Numbered from the stretch's first letter, positions 43,786 through 53,160 are shown. The stretch: DNA of 64,000 bases from Alistipes sp. dk3624 (GCF_009557455.1 NZ_CP045651.1:2542001-2606000), one strand, 5' to 3'. The notes: generated by a model not told the origin, from the sequence alone. Numbers and translations are program-made.

Positions 43786-45150
43786 TTACAACAATTTGCC
43801 TGGATCGGTCATGAAAATGCGCGTGGAGATTTTGTATTGCCGGCCGTCGTCGGTACGGTAGATCAGATCTACGTAACAAGCTTTGAAACCGGTTTCGGGC
43901 AACGGTACGTCGACCGTGTATTTTTCGCTTTCCGGTTCCGGCAGCGGAGCGGAATTCCATTCCGCTTTGCGAAAATCGCGGGTCGGCGAGACGGCGCTCC
44001 ACAGCTCTGCGCCGACAAGATTTTCGCGGGACATCTCCAGCGCGATTTTCAGATTCTTGCCTCCGGTTTTCGCCTGCCATGCGCAGGTCGGGAAAAGATT
44101 ATCCGACAACAGCGAAGCGAAAAAAGCATCCAGCGTCAGCATCGCTTCGGCTCCGCCGCCGAGGTTATGCCCGGCGTTCGGGATGTAATGCAGCCGGTTG
44201 ATCCCCGGGATCGAGTCGATGTAGTTCTTGACGTTGTCGGCCACCCAAAATTCGTCGTTGGTTCCCATCAGCAGCAGTTTGGGCTGCGACAATTTGCGGC
44301 GGTAGCTGTACGGGTCGATCATCTCGACGATGGCGCGCCCCTTTTCCGAAGAGATCGATTGCAGGATGCCCAAGTCGCTGTAATCCTTGATTTGTTCGCT
44401 GTAAGCGCCGTACGCTTCCAGTTGGTAACGGATGCTTTTGGGCATGTTCAGGATGTCGATCACCATCGGCGCGGCTGCCGCCACGCGGCTATCCTGCGCT
44501 GCGGCGAGCCAGGTCGTCCAGCCCCGTTTCGACGCTCCGGCCACGACGAATCCTTCCACTTTGCGCTGCAACCGCTCTGCGCAGAATTCCGTCACGGCGT
44601 CCATTGCCCGCACGGCGCTTTTGGTCATCGGGAACAGCAGCGGCCAGGTGTAGTCGCCGTCCTGCTGGAAACGGTGCAACGTATAAGAGATCAGCGCGTC
44701 CTCCTTCAGGCTGTCGTACAGCGGTTGGTTCGGAACCTGCCTCAGGACGGCTGTGACGGCGCGGTTGTCCTGCGCTATTTTTCCCATCGGCGCGAGCAGG
44801 CCTTCCTGTATGCCTCCGTTCCAGTTCGGTTGTCCGTCCTTGACCGAGCCGCCGGTAATCATCAGCAGCGCGCCGGGATGCGTGATCCGATCCGGTACGA
44901 TGACCGAAAGCTGGTGCGTCCAGGTGATGTCCTGCCATTTCTGCGAAGTCAACAGCAGGTGGTAGACGGTCGCATTGCCGTCGCGCACCGTTTCCCGGAC
45001 TTCCCAACCGTAGGTTAGGTCGCCGTTGTGCAAATAGGATTCCAAAGCCGTCGAGGGCGTTACGGCAGGGTCTTCGGCACGCGTCCCGGCGGCGAAGACT
45101 GCAACGAACAAGATTCCCGGCAATATCCGTCGGAATAGCAATCTTAACAT
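43786..45150 (-). CDS. PhoPQ-activated pathogenicity-related family alpha/beta hydrolase
   Basis: A secreted 454-residue protein of the PqaA-like family (PhoPQ-activated pathogenicity-related protein). The signal peptide (about 1-25, ending GTRAED) is followed by an alpha/beta-hydrolase fold: HPGALLMITGGSVKDG, the nucleophile-elbow-like GASKRGW (Ser within VVAGASKRGWTTWL), the acid region TNDEFWVADN, and the histidine in IPNAGHNLGGG. The actual substrate is unknown; the family name comes from Salmonella and does not imply virulence here. It is followed on the minus strand by no other gene and preceded by the thioredoxin-fold gene 40 bases away. Confidence 0.88.
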   Translation of the reverse strand: MLRLLFRRILPGILFVAVFAAGTRAEDPAVTPSTALESYLHNGDLTYGWEVRETVRDGNATVYHLLLTSQKWQDITWTHQLSVIVPDRITHPGALLMITGGSVKDGQPNWNGGIQEGLLAPMGKIAQDNRAVTAVLRQVPNQPLYDSLKEDALISYTLHRFQQDGDYTWPLLFPMTKSAVRAMDAVTEFCAERLQRKVEGFVVAGASKRGWTTWLAAAQDSRVAAAAPMVIDILNMPKSIRYQLEAYGAYSEQIKDYSDLGILQSISSEKGRAIVEMIDPYSYRRKLSQPKLLLMGTNDEFWVADNVKNYIDSIPGINRLHYIPNAGHNLGGGAEAMLTLDAFFASLLSDNLFPTCAWQAKTGGKNLKIALEMSRENLVGAELWSAVSPTRDFRKAEWNSAPLPEPESEKYTVDVPLPETGFKACYVDLIYRTDDGRQYKISTRIFMTDPGKLL

Positions 45151-45190
45151 AGGTTATTAAATGATTATCGGATCAATCTCTTCGTCAGGG

Positions 45191-45658
45191 CTACTCCCAC
45201 TCCAGCGTCTTTTTCAGCTCCTCGGCACCGAATTTCGACGAATTGCCGAACCAGAGCACTTTCCCGCGCGCATCGAGCAAAACGCCGTACGGGACGAACT
45301 GCGCTCCGTAGGCGGTGAACGTCTTGTGTTCGTTGTCCACCGCGACGGCGAACGCATATCCTTTTCCGTCCATTACGCTTTGGATCTTATCTTTCGTTTC
45401 GCAGCCGATGACGACTACGTTCAGTTTTTTGCCGTAATTCCGCGCGAAGTCGTCCACGGTGGGCAGGCGCTTCATACTCAGGTCGCTGCGCGAGAAAAAG
45501 AACTCGATCAACGTGGGCTTTCCGCTTTGCAACTGGTTCTTGCTGATCCACTCGCTGAGTTTCAGTTCCGGAGCTTTTTCCCCGTTGATCAGTTGTTGCG
45601 CTTTGACTCCTGAAAAGGCCAGCAACAAAATGCCTGTTATAACGATGATCTTTTTCAT
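45191..45658 (-). CDS. Exported thioredoxin-fold (TlpA-like) protein lacking the CxxC motif
   Basis: A 155-residue secreted protein. After a signal peptide (MKKIIVITGILLLAFSGVKAQ) the sequence follows the TlpA/AhpC fold: GEKAPELKLSEWISKNQL, then PTLIEFFFSRSDLSMKRLP at the place where TlpA proteins have WCxxC, then VVVIGCETKD and a cis-Pro equivalent FVPYGVLLD. The active-site pair is replaced by Ser-Arg-Ser-Asp-Leu-Ser, and only one cysteine (in VIGCETK) remains, so ordinary thiol-disulfide exchange is not expected. ATG 45658 starts the signal peptide; 45664 is an alternative. The gene lies upstream of the PhoPQ-type hydrolase on the same strand, perhaps in one unit. Confidence 0.8.
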   Translation of the reverse strand: MKKIIVITGILLLAFSGVKAQQLINGEKAPELKLSEWISKNQLQSGKPTLIEFFFSRSDLSMKRLPTVDDFARNYGKKLNVVVIGCETKDKIQSVMDGKGYAFAVAVDNEHKTFTAYGAQFVPYGVLLDARGKVLWFGNSSKFGAEELKKTLEWE

Positions 45659-45797
45659 GAGCACGACAATTAAACAAATATACGTATTCTTATTAATAAA
45701 ACGAAAATCAGTATCAAAAGTTGCACCGATTTTAGCGACTGTATGTTTTTTGGACAGAAACTTTCCGGTAGATACTGGATTTTAAAGAATAAAATCC

Positions 45798-45805
45798 TAA
45801 ATTTG
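45798..45805 (+). promoter_or_regulatory. -7 box before the methylmalonyl-CoA block
   Basis: TAAATTTG matches the -7 consensus, 74 bases before the epimerase ATG; the -33 box is not clear. Confidence 0.6.
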
Positions 45806-45879
45806 TGAGATTCGGATTTGAATAATCCCCTTATTGCATACGGCAGCTATTAACTTACTTAAAAATAAAAATCTGTATC

Positions 45880-46290
45880 ATGAAAGTATCGCACATCGAA
45901 CACCTCGGTATCGCAGTGAAAAGCTTGGATACCGCCATCCCGTATTGGGAAAAAATGCTCGGAACCAAATGCTATAACATCGAAGAGGTCGCCGACCAGA
46001 AAGTGAAAACCGCTTTCTTTAAAGTCGGAGACACGAAGATCGAGCTGCTCGAATCGACCTCTCCCGAAGGTTCGATCGGCAAGTTCATCGAAAAGAGGGG
46101 CGAAGGCGTGCACCATGTGGCTTTTGCCGTCGACGGGATCGAAAACTGTCTGGCCGAATGCGAGGCGAACGGCATCCAACTGATCGACAAGGCTCCGCGC
46201 GGAGGCGCCGAAGGGCTTAGCATCGCGTTCCTGCACCCGAAGTCTACCGGCGGCGTGCTGACCGAACTGTGCGAAAACAAGAACAAATAA
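45880..46290 (+). CDS. mce: Methylmalonyl-CoA epimerase
   Basis: This enzyme interconverts (2S)- and (2R)-methylmalonyl-CoA in the succinate/propionate route. The 136 residues form a glyoxalase/vicinal-oxygen-chelate fold with [12 protein letters not shown] (metal His), [26 protein letters not shown] (second metal His) and a C-terminal [10 protein letters not shown] with the metal glutamate. First gene of the block with the carboxyltransferase (34 bases downstream), the short OadG-like gene and the biotin carrier. Confidence 0.96.
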   Translation: MKVSHIEHLGIAVKSLDTAIPYWEKMLGTKCYNIEEVADQKVKTAFFKVGDTKIELLESTSPEGSIGKFIEKRGEGVHHVAFAVDGIENCLAECEANGIQLIDKAPRGGAEGLSIAFLHPKSTGGVLTELCENKNK

Positions 46291-46324
46291 TTTACCTGAA
46301 ACCGTATATAACTGCAAAACTAAA

Positions 46325-47887
46325 ATGAGCGACATTCAAGAGAAAGTCAAAGAATTGATGGGGTATCGCGAACAGGCGAGACTCGGAGGCGGTCAGAAAA
46401 GGATCGATTCACAACATAAAAAAGGGAAAAAAACGGCGCGCGAACGCATTAAGCTACTGCTCGACGAAGGTTCCTTCGAAGAGTTCGATATGTTCGTAAA
46501 GCACCGCTGCAATAATTTCGGCCTCGAGGAAGAGACCTATTTCGGCGACGGCGTCGTAACCGGCTACGGTACGATCAACGGCCGTCAGGTGTACGTGTTC
46601 TCGCAGGATTTCACCGTGTTCGGCGGTTCGCTGTCCGAAACCTTCGCCGCTAAGATCTGCAAAGTGATGGATATGGCGATGAAAAACGGGGCTCCGGTGA
46701 TCGGAATCAACGATTCGGGCGGCGCACGTATCCAGGAGGGCGTGAACAGTTTGTCCGGTTATACCGAAATCTTCCAGCGCAACATCCTCGCTTCGGGCGT
46801 TATCCCGCAGATCTCGGCTATCTTCGGACCTTGCGCCGGCGGCGCGGTTTATTCGCCCGCGTTGACCGACTTCATCCTGATGAGCAAGGGCAGCAGCTAT
46901 ATGTTCGTTACCGGCCCGAAGGTCGTGAAGACCGTGACCGGCGAAGAGGTGACGCAGGAACAACTGGGCGGCGCTTCGATTCATGCGGCCAAGAGCGGCG
47001 TGGCCCATTTCGTTTCCGAAACCGAGGAGGAGGGGATCGAAATGCTGCGCAAGCTGCTGAGCTTCCTGCCGTCGAACAACATGGAGGACGCTCCGGTAGC
47101 CGCCTGCACCGATGCGATCGACCGGATGGAAGACGTGCTGAACGACATCATCCCGGACAACCCCAACAAGCCGTACAACGTGCTGGACGTGATCCATGCC
47201 GTAGTCGACGGCGGGGATTTCCTGGAGAGCCAGGCGAAATTCGCCCCGAACATCGTGACCGGTTTCGCCCGTTTCGGAGGCCAGAGCGTCGGGATCATCG
47301 CGAACCAGCCGAAGTTCCTGGCCGGGGTGCTCGATATCAACGCTTCGCGCAAGGCGGCCCGTTTCGTGCGCTTCTGCGATGCGTTCAATATTCCGATCGT
47401 GACGTTTGTCGACGTGCCGGGCTTCCTGCCGGGGACGGCCCAGGAGTACGGAGGAATCATTATCCACGGTGCGAAACTGCTGTTCGCTTACGGCGAGGCG
47501 ACCGTTCCGAAAGTGACGGTAATCCTGCGCAAGGCCTACGGCGGAGCTTACTGCGTGATGAGTTCGAAACACTTGCGCGGCGATATCAACTATGCGTGGC
47601 CGACCGCCGAGATCGCCGTTATGGGGCCGAAAGGCGCTACCGAGGTGTTGTCGTCGAAAGAGATCGCTGCGATCGAGGACGAGCAGAAGAAAGCGGAATT
47701 CATAGCCCAGAAGGAGGAGGAGTACCGCGACAAGTTTGCCAATCCGTACGTGGCTGCCCGGTTCGGTTATATCGACGATATCATCGAGCCGCGTAACACC
47801 CGTTTCCGCATTGCGAGGGCGTTGCAGTCGTTGGCCAACAAGCGTCTGGCGAACCCGCCGAAGAAACATTCTAATATTCCGTTGTAG
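46325..47887 (+). CDS. mmdA: Propionyl-CoA carboxylase beta / methylmalonyl-CoA decarboxylase alpha (carboxyltransferase)
   Basis: A 520-residue biotin-dependent carboxyltransferase that moves CO2 between methylmalonyl-CoA/propionyl-CoA and carboxybiotin. The two crotonase-like halves are visible: [25 protein letters not shown] (oxyanion hole, near 128-142), [16 protein letters not shown] in the N half; [24 protein letters not shown] and [15 protein letters not shown] in the C half. Sequence alone cannot decide between carboxylase (with an ATP-using biotin carboxylase) and sodium-pumping decarboxylase (with OadB); neither partner is next to it. It starts 34 bases after mce. Confidence 0.95.
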   Translation: MSDIQEKVKELMGYREQARLGGGQKRIDSQHKKGKKTARERIKLLLDEGSFEEFDMFVKHRCNNFGLEEETYFGDGVVTGYGTINGRQVYVFSQDFTVFGGSLSETFAAKICKVMDMAMKNGAPVIGINDSGGARIQEGVNSLSGYTEIFQRNILASGVIPQISAIFGPCAGGAVYSPALTDFILMSKGSSYMFVTGPKVVKTVTGEEVTQEQLGGASIHAAKSGVAHFVSETEEEGIEMLRKLLSFLPSNNMEDAPVAACTDAIDRMEDVLNDIIPDNPNKPYNVLDVIHAVVDGGDFLESQAKFAPNIVTGFARFGGQSVGIIANQPKFLAGVLDINASRKAARFVRFCDAFNIPIVTFVDVPGFLPGTAQEYGGIIIHGAKLLFAYGEATVPKVTVILRKAYGGAYCVMSSKHLRGDINYAWPTAEIAVMGPKGATEVLSSKEIAAIEDEQKKAEFIAQKEEEYRDKFANPYVAARFGYIDDIIEPRNTRFRIARALQSLANKRLANPPKKHSNIPL

Positions 47888-47889
47888 CG

Positions 47890-48108
47890 ATGAAGGGATT
47901 TTTCAGCAGATTGTTTGCATCCAAAAAATCCGGATCTTCATCTTCCGAAAACGAAGTGGTTGCGGCGATTGCCGTCGCTCTCGAACTGTACGGCAGGGAG
48001 ACCCGCACGGCTCCCGCTGCCGTCGTTCGGACGGCGAAAGCGGCTTCCGGATGGAATTGCAAAAGTTACGGGATGACCCGCCTGCCGCAGCGCAACCGCC
48101 GCTGGTAG
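47890..48108 (+). CDS. Shortened OadG-like protein without membrane helix
   Basis: A 72-residue protein directly after the carboxyltransferase stop (2 bases between). The segment ENEVVAAIAVALELYG and the end SGWNCKSYGMTRLPQRN resemble the C-terminal tail of OadG-type gamma/delta subunits of methylmalonyl-CoA/oxaloacetate decarboxylases, which normally carry an N-terminal membrane helix. Here the N-terminus (MKGFFSRLFASKKSGSSSS) is short and basic with no membrane segment. It sits exactly where oadG-like genes sit in related operons. It may tie the carboxyltransferase to another subunit. Identification is by position and tail similarity, so it is tentative. Confidence 0.6.
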   Translation: MKGFFSRLFASKKSGSSSSENEVVAAIAVALELYGRETRTAPAAVVRTAKAASGWNCKSYGMTRLPQRNRRW

Positions 48109-48190
48109 GGAATGATTGCAGGGCGCCGCGGCCGGTCCGGTTTCCGGGGAGTCGGGACGCCCGTTCATACAAACGACAAATCGAATCATC

Positions 48191-48613
48191 ATGAAGGAAT
48201 ATAAACTGAATATCAACGGAAACGATTACCAGGTCGCCGTCAACGACCTGAACGGAAACCGCGCTGACGTGACGGTGAACGGAACGAACTATACGGTGAC
48301 GCTCGACCAGGGAAAAGCCGTCGCTGCGAAACCGGTCGCTGCCGCCGCGCCCGCTCCGGCACAGCCGGCGCCTGCCGCAGCCGCGAAACCCGCCGCCGGC
48401 GGAGGCGCTGTCAAGAGCCCGCTGCCGGGCGTGATCCTCGACATCAAGGTTGCGGTCGGCGATGCGGTCAAAGTCGGACAGCGTCTGATGGTGCTCGAAG
48501 CGATGAAGATGGAAAACAACGTCGATTCGGACAAGGAAGGCACTGTTGCGGAGATTCGCGTCGGCACCGGAGATTCCGTGCTCGAAGGAGACGTATTGAT
48601 CGTTATCGAATAG
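48191..48613 (+). CDS. Biotin carboxyl carrier protein
   Basis: A 140-residue carrier for the carboxyl group. It has an N-terminal beta segment (YKLNINGNDYQVAVNDLNGN), an Ala/Pro-rich flexible linker (about 45-73), and a C-terminal biotinyl domain with the motif EAMKMEN, in which Lys106 would be biotinylated. ATG 48191 is chosen; an in-frame ATG at 48116 would put unlike sequence in front. It is the last gene of the methylmalonyl-CoA block. The membrane subunit (OadB) that usually follows is missing; a glycoside hydrolase gene comes next. Confidence 0.94.
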   Translation: MKEYKLNINGNDYQVAVNDLNGNRADVTVNGTNYTVTLDQGKAVAAKPVAAAAPAPAQPAPAAAAKPAAGGGAVKSPLPGVILDIKVAVGDAVKVGQRLMVLEAMKMENNVDSDKEGTVAEIRVGTGDSVLEGDVLIVIE

Positions 48614-48665
48614 GCATCCGGTCCGGCAGGTTGCTGCCGGGGCGCTGTCGCAAAACATTTCGGCT

Positions 48666-49634
48666 ATGTATAAGATCAACCGTTGGGGTGCCGCGTTCCT
48701 GCTGTTGGCGGGGATGGCTTGTTGGGTTTGTTCCCCGCTCGGCGCGCGCGCGCCGGAAAAGATGCGGGCGAATTCCGGGCAAATCGGGCAGTTTTCCCGC
48801 GAGGGCGAATACGTCAAGGATTATTTCGTCATCAAGAAGGGGCGTACGTTCCATCTGTTCTACAATGTGGGCGTGGCCAACGATACGCAGGACTGGCAGG
48901 AACCGGACAGCGAAAAGGCGTTCGGACACGCCACTTCGACCGATCTGGTGCATTGGGAGCATCACCCGCGCATCATCCGGGTCGTTCCCGGTACGTGGGA
49001 GGGGCAGGTCGTATCCGCTCCGTCCATCGTGAAGCACAAGGGAACGTACTACATGGTTTATACCGGGTTCGACGACCGTTGGCTGGGCAAGCAAACCGTC
49101 GGTCTGGCTACCAGCAAAGATCTGTTCGACTGGAAACGTTGTCCGGAAAATCCGGTCTATACGGCGCCGGAGTGGGCGATGCGCAATCCGACCGGTTGGG
49201 AGGATTGCCGGGATTCGCACATCCTGCGATATGGCGGGCAGTTCCTGATGTTTTCGATGGTCACTACCGCCGACGGCAAAGGCGCGATCGCGCTCGCTTC
49301 GTCGGACGATGCGATCCGTTGGAAAGACCTCGGGCCGGCGCTGATTACGTTTACGACGCCCGAAAGTCCGCGGGTTTTCGAGCATGATGGCACATATTAT
49401 ATGTTCGCTACCAGCGGACACGGGAAAGTGCTCTGCAAGACCAAAGACCCGATGTCGAACCGCTGGGAAGAGGTGCCGTTCGACTGGCCGCCGGACGGAT
49501 TGTGGTCGGGCTGGGAGATCGTCGAAGATAAAGGCCGTCTGATTTTTTCTGCTTTCAAGTGGGAAATGAACGGCAATTTTATCCGTTTCTGGGAAGTCGA
49601 GTGGGACGGCGAAACGCCGGTTATCCGCTACTGA
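48666..49634 (+). CDS. Secreted glycoside hydrolase of five-bladed beta-propeller fold (GH32/43/68 type)
   Basis: A 322-residue exported enzyme candidate. A signal peptide (about 1-26) precedes repeated propeller blades: DYFVIKKGRTFHLFYNVG, FGHATSTDLVHWEHHPRI, SAPSIVKHKGTYYMVYTGFDDR, GLATSKDLFDWKRCPENPVY, CRDSHILRYGGQFLMF and ESPRVFEHDGTYYMFATS, a pattern typical of the GH43/GH32 superfamily. Acidic residues at blade starts (for example the Asp in CRDSH and Glu in ESPRV) are candidates for catalysis; the sugar specificity is not predictable. It follows the biotin carrier gene by 53 bases and precedes the GH20 gene by 58 bases. Confidence 0.82.
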   Translation: MYKINRWGAAFLLLAGMACWVCSPLGARAPEKMRANSGQIGQFSREGEYVKDYFVIKKGRTFHLFYNVGVANDTQDWQEPDSEKAFGHATSTDLVHWEHHPRIIRVVPGTWEGQVVSAPSIVKHKGTYYMVYTGFDDRWLGKQTVGLATSKDLFDWKRCPENPVYTAPEWAMRNPTGWEDCRDSHILRYGGQFLMFSMVTTADGKGAIALASSDDAIRWKDLGPALITFTTPESPRVFEHDGTYYMFATSGHGKVLCKTKDPMSNRWEEVPFDWPPDGLWSGWEIVEDKGRLIFSAFKWEMNGNFIRFWEVEWDGETPVIRY

Positions 49635-49691
49635 CCGTTTTCGGAACCGGTTTGAATGACTTAAATTAACCAAGCATTAAAACGCTTCTTT

Positions 49692-51290
49692 ATGAAAAAA
49701 CTTTTTATCGGCCTGGTTGCCGCGGCGCTGTTCGCCGTAAACGGAACACGGGCGCAGAACCACCCGATCGAGATACTGCCGAAGCCGGTCAAGATCGTCG
49801 CTTTCCAGAACGCAGCCGTATTGAGCGGGGAGACTTCGGTTTATCTCGATCCGAAAGCGAACCTGAATCAGGATTACGTGACCGGGGTGCTGAAAGAGGC
49901 CGGGATCGATCCGGTCTATACGACCAAAGCCAAGAAAGCCAAACTGGCGTTTAAACTCAATGCCGTGCCGTCGAATAACAACGACGAGGCGTATCGTCTG
50001 GCCGTGATGTCCCCGGACAGCAAAAAGCAGATCGTGGCTACGGCCGACGCCCGTGCGGGGTTGCTCTATGCGTTGCAGACGCTGCGCCAGATGACCACGC
50101 CGCAGAACGGCCTGGTGACGATACCGGCCTGCGTGATTACCGATGCGCCGGCTTTCCCGTGGCGCGCTTACATGCAGGACGAAAGCCGTCATTTCCAGGG
50201 CGCTGAAACGGTCAAGAATCTGCTGGACGAGATGGCCCGGCTGAAAATGAATACGTTCCATTGGCATCTGGTAGACGATCAGGGGTGGCGTATCGAGATC
50301 AAAAAATATCCGAAGTTGACCGAACTCGGTTCGAAACGCGATTTCGACCACATGAACGTTACGTCGGAAGAGTGGGACGAGTTGTTCCCGAAACGCGCTT
50401 ATTATACGCAGGACGAGATCCGCGACATCGTGAAGTATGCCGACGACCGGGGGATCAAGGTGATTCCCGAGATCGAGGTGCCGGGGCACGCTTCCGCTTC
50501 GATCTATGCCTATCCGTGGATCGGCGCCACGAGCCGCAGGGAAGGGAAAGCCGTCGTAGGCGATCTGTACGACGTGACCGACCCGAAGGTCGAGGAGTTC
50601 CTGCACGATATTCTCGATGAAGTGGTGGCGCTGTTCCCGTCGAAGATCGTGCATATCGGCGGCGACGAAGCGAATTACACGCACTGGCAGAATTCGGAGG
50701 AGATCCAGGCTTTCATGAAGGCCAACGGCCTGCCGACCTGCTCCGATTTGCAGGTATGGGCGATCAACCGGATGTCGAAATACCTCGCCTCGAAAGGGTG
50801 TCGGATGATCGGCTGGAACGAGATTACCGGCGACAATGTTCGCGGCGAAGCGCACGTACAGGCTAGCCAATCCGAGAGATTGGCTCCCGGTACGATCGTG
50901 CAGTTCTGGGACGGGGATATCAGTCTGGTGAACAAAGCGATCGAGAAAGGGTACGACGTGGTCAATTCGAACCGTTTCTTCACTTACCTGGATTATCCGT
51001 ACGAAGTGACCCCGTTCGAAAAGGCTTATTCGTTCAACCCGATTCCGGACGGCCTGGCCGATGCCGATAAAGAGAAAATTCTGGGAACCGGTTGCCAGAT
51101 GTGGGGCGAATTCACGCCGAACCTCGACCGGCTTTATTATCAGATTTTCCCGCGTATCGCGGCTTATGCCGAGTGCGGCTGGACGCCTGCGGACAAGAAA
51201 TACTACGAAGATTTCCGCAAGCGGTTGAAAAAGATCGAGAATATCTGGAAAGAAAAAGGTTATCTGAAAACCCAGTTGGATAAATATTGA
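49692..51290 (+). CDS. Beta-N-acetylhexosaminidase (GH20)
   Basis: A 532-residue exported exo-hydrolase releasing terminal GlcNAc or GalNAc by substrate-assisted catalysis. The signal peptide (about 1-22) is followed by a GH20b-type domain (about 25-150) and the catalytic barrel starting at WRAYMQDESRHFQG. The catalytic pair Asp325-Glu326 lies in HIGGDEANYTHW; FHWHLVDDQGWRIEI and PEIEVPGHASA are standard. It may act on host mucin or fungal and bacterial amino sugars. It follows the propeller glycosidase and ends at a strong terminator. Confidence 0.94.
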   Translation: MKKLFIGLVAAALFAVNGTRAQNHPIEILPKPVKIVAFQNAAVLSGETSVYLDPKANLNQDYVTGVLKEAGIDPVYTTKAKKAKLAFKLNAVPSNNNDEAYRLAVMSPDSKKQIVATADARAGLLYALQTLRQMTTPQNGLVTIPACVITDAPAFPWRAYMQDESRHFQGAETVKNLLDEMARLKMNTFHWHLVDDQGWRIEIKKYPKLTELGSKRDFDHMNVTSEEWDELFPKRAYYTQDEIRDIVKYADDRGIKVIPEIEVPGHASASIYAYPWIGATSRREGKAVVGDLYDVTDPKVEEFLHDILDEVVALFPSKIVHIGGDEANYTHWQNSEEIQAFMKANGLPTCSDLQVWAINRMSKYLASKGCRMIGWNEITGDNVRGEAHVQASQSERLAPGTIVQFWDGDISLVNKAIEKGYDVVNSNRFFTYLDYPYEVTPFEKAYSFNPIPDGLADADKEKILGTGCQMWGEFTPNLDRLYYQIFPRIAAYAECGWTPADKKYYEDFRKRLKKIENIWKEKGYLKTQLDKY

Positions 51291-51343
51291 TTTTCCATCC
51301 GATCCGTTGTCGTTCGTAGCGGAACGCGCGGGTCGGACCGTAA

Positions 51344-51399
51344 AAAAGAGTCCGGGAAAACGGAGACGATTTCGTCATACCGTTTTCCCGGACTCTTTT
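51344..51399. terminator. Long bidirectional terminator between GH20 and ABC-F genes
   Basis: A perfect 20-bp stem (51344-51363, 51380-51399) whose loop itself contains GACGA/TCGTC pairing, flanked by A and T runs; it separates two convergent genes. Confidence 0.92.
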
Positions 51400-51420
51400 G
51401 GGGCGTTCCGGAAGCGGCGC

Positions 51421-53007
51421 TTATCCGAGTTCGACGGTTTTCGTGATTCCTATTTCGTCGGTGAAGTTCCGGTCGTGGGAGATAACGAGCAGGGTGCCCC
51501 GATAATCGCCTATCGTATCGGCGAGCACGGCGAGGCTCGACAGGTCGAGATTATTGGTCGGTTCGTCGAGAATAAATAGATCGGGAACATGGTTCGAGAT
51601 CATCAGGCAGCACAGGCAGAGCCGCATCTTTTCGCCGCCGCTCAGCGCGTTGCAGCTTGTGTCCCACGTGTCTGCGGCGAATAGGGCCCGCTTGAGCCGC
51701 ATCTTGATCTCGTGGTCGCAAAGGTTGCTGCGGTTGTATTTTTGCGCCAGTTCCAGTACCGTCTGCGGAGTGTCGACCAGACTGTATTCCTGGTCGAGGC
51801 AGACGTACGAGAAGTCGGTTCTGCGGATTTCGCCCGCTGTCGGGAACAGTTCTCCTGTCAGCAGCCTGACGAGAGTCGTTTTGCCGCTGCCGTTGTTGCC
51901 GGTAAGACGTATCCGTTCGCCGCTGCGGATCTCCAGGTCGAGCGGCATTCTCCACAACGGGCGCTCCCGGTCGTAACCGAAGTTCACTCCGTCCGCAGCG
52001 ATCAGCAGTTTCCCGTTATGCAGCAGCGCATCGTCGAAATCGATTTTGAACCGGCACGCCGTTCCGCGCTGTCGCCGCAGATCGTTCAGCCGCTTTTCGT
52101 TCAGGCCGACGATGTCCGAATGTTTTTCCCGGAGTTTCGAAATCGTTGTTTCACCGCGGTCTTTCGCCCCTTTGCGCAGGATGCGGGGAAGCCGGTCTTT
52201 GTTCCGTTCTCCTTGGTTGAACCTTTTCTGCTGTCGTTCCGCGATTTCTTGCGCTTTTTTACGGGCCAGCCGCAGCGCGGCCTGTTCCGAATCGATCCGC
52301 TGCTCCAGGGCGCTGTCTTCGATTCGTTTTTGTTCCCGGTAGAAATTGTAGTTTCCTCCGTATGTTTTGAGCCCTTTCTTGGAGAGTTCGCAGGTGCGGT
52401 CGAGCAGATTGAGCAAGTAGGTATCGTGACTGACTACGATCAACGTAGCCTTGCAGGTGCGGATGTAGTCGTAAAGCCGGTCGCGGCCCGTGCGGTCGAG
52501 GTGGTTCGTGGGTTCGTCGAGCAGTACGATGGCCGGTCGGTGGATCGTCAGTCCAGCCAGAGAAAGTCTCGTTTTCTCCCCGCCGCTCAGCGAATCGGTC
52601 GATGCGGTTAGTTCTACGTGCGGCAGGCCCCAAGCGTCGAGAGCGGAACGACAGCGGGATTCGATGTCCCAGTCGTCCGCCAGCGTGTCGTAGTGATCCG
52701 GGTTGGCGCTGCCGTCGCAGATGGCGCGCAGTGCGTCGAGTTTCTCCGCGACGCCCAATGTCCGGCCGACCGATTCGCTCCGGATGTCCGTTTGCTGGGG
52801 AACGTAATAAGGGGAGACGGAACGGCCGATGCTTCCGCAGGAAGGAGCCAGTTCTCCGGCGATCAACCTTAGCAAGGTCGATTTTCCGGTTCCGTTATTT
52901 CCGACGATCGAGATTTTCTCGCCCGGAAGTACCGATAGGTTGACCGGTTCGAAAAGAGGTTGCCGGTTGGTATAGCGGTAATTTACACCGCTTAGGATAA
53001 TACTCAT
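51421..53007 (-). CDS. ABC-F family ATPase
   Basis: A 528-residue cytoplasmic protein with two ABC domains and no membrane part. Each domain has its Walker A (GNNGTGKST near 36; GNNGSGKTT in the second), signature (LSGGEKTRLS; LSGGEKMRLC) and Walker B (VLLDEPTNHLD; FILDEPTNNLD), joined by a charged coiled-coil linker (REQKRIEDSALEQRIDSEQAALRLARKK). ABC-F proteins act on the ribosome in translation control or antibiotic protection; the linker type cannot settle which. ATG 53007 is chosen. The upstream region holds a palindrome and two tiny reading frames (see findings), so inducible expression is possible. Confidence 0.92.
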   Translation of the reverse strand: MSIILSGVNYRYTNRQPLFEPVNLSVLPGEKISIVGNNGTGKSTLLRLIAGELAPSCGSIGRSVSPYYVPQQTDIRSESVGRTLGVAEKLDALRAICDGSANPDHYDTLADDWDIESRCRSALDAWGLPHVELTASTDSLSGGEKTRLSLAGLTIHRPAIVLLDEPTNHLDRTGRDRLYDYIRTCKATLIVVSHDTYLLNLLDRTCELSKKGLKTYGGNYNFYREQKRIEDSALEQRIDSEQAALRLARKKAQEIAERQQKRFNQGERNKDRLPRILRKGAKDRGETTISKLREKHSDIVGLNEKRLNDLRRQRGTACRFKIDFDDALLHNGKLLIAADGVNFGYDRERPLWRMPLDLEIRSGERIRLTGNNGSGKTTLVRLLTGELFPTAGEIRRTDFSYVCLDQEYSLVDTPQTVLELAQKYNRSNLCDHEIKMRLKRALFAADTWDTSCNALSGGEKMRLCLCCLMISNHVPDLFILDEPTNNLDLSSLAVLADTIGDYRGTLLVISHDRNFTDEIGITKTVELG

Positions 53008-53141
53008 CAAAGTACGATTAATAGGGGTCTTGCATGAGACCGGGTTGATAAACCGAAAAATGTTAGTTGCTTCGAGGCGTCGGTTTAACAGTACCGACTA
53101 TCAATCGTTTATTCTCATCGGAGTATTTTTTGATTCGGGTG

Positions 53142-53149
53142 CAAATCTA
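53142..53149 (-). promoter_or_regulatory. -7 box of the ABC-F gene promoter
   Basis: On the minus strand TAGATTTG matches the -7 consensus, 135 bases before the ABC-F start. Confidence 0.55.
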
Positions 53150-53160
53150 AGCATTAAAAT

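Noticed and set aside
46454-47869. 471-codon frame antisense to the carboxyltransferase gene
   Set aside because: Shadow frame; the plus strand encodes a clear carboxyltransferase.
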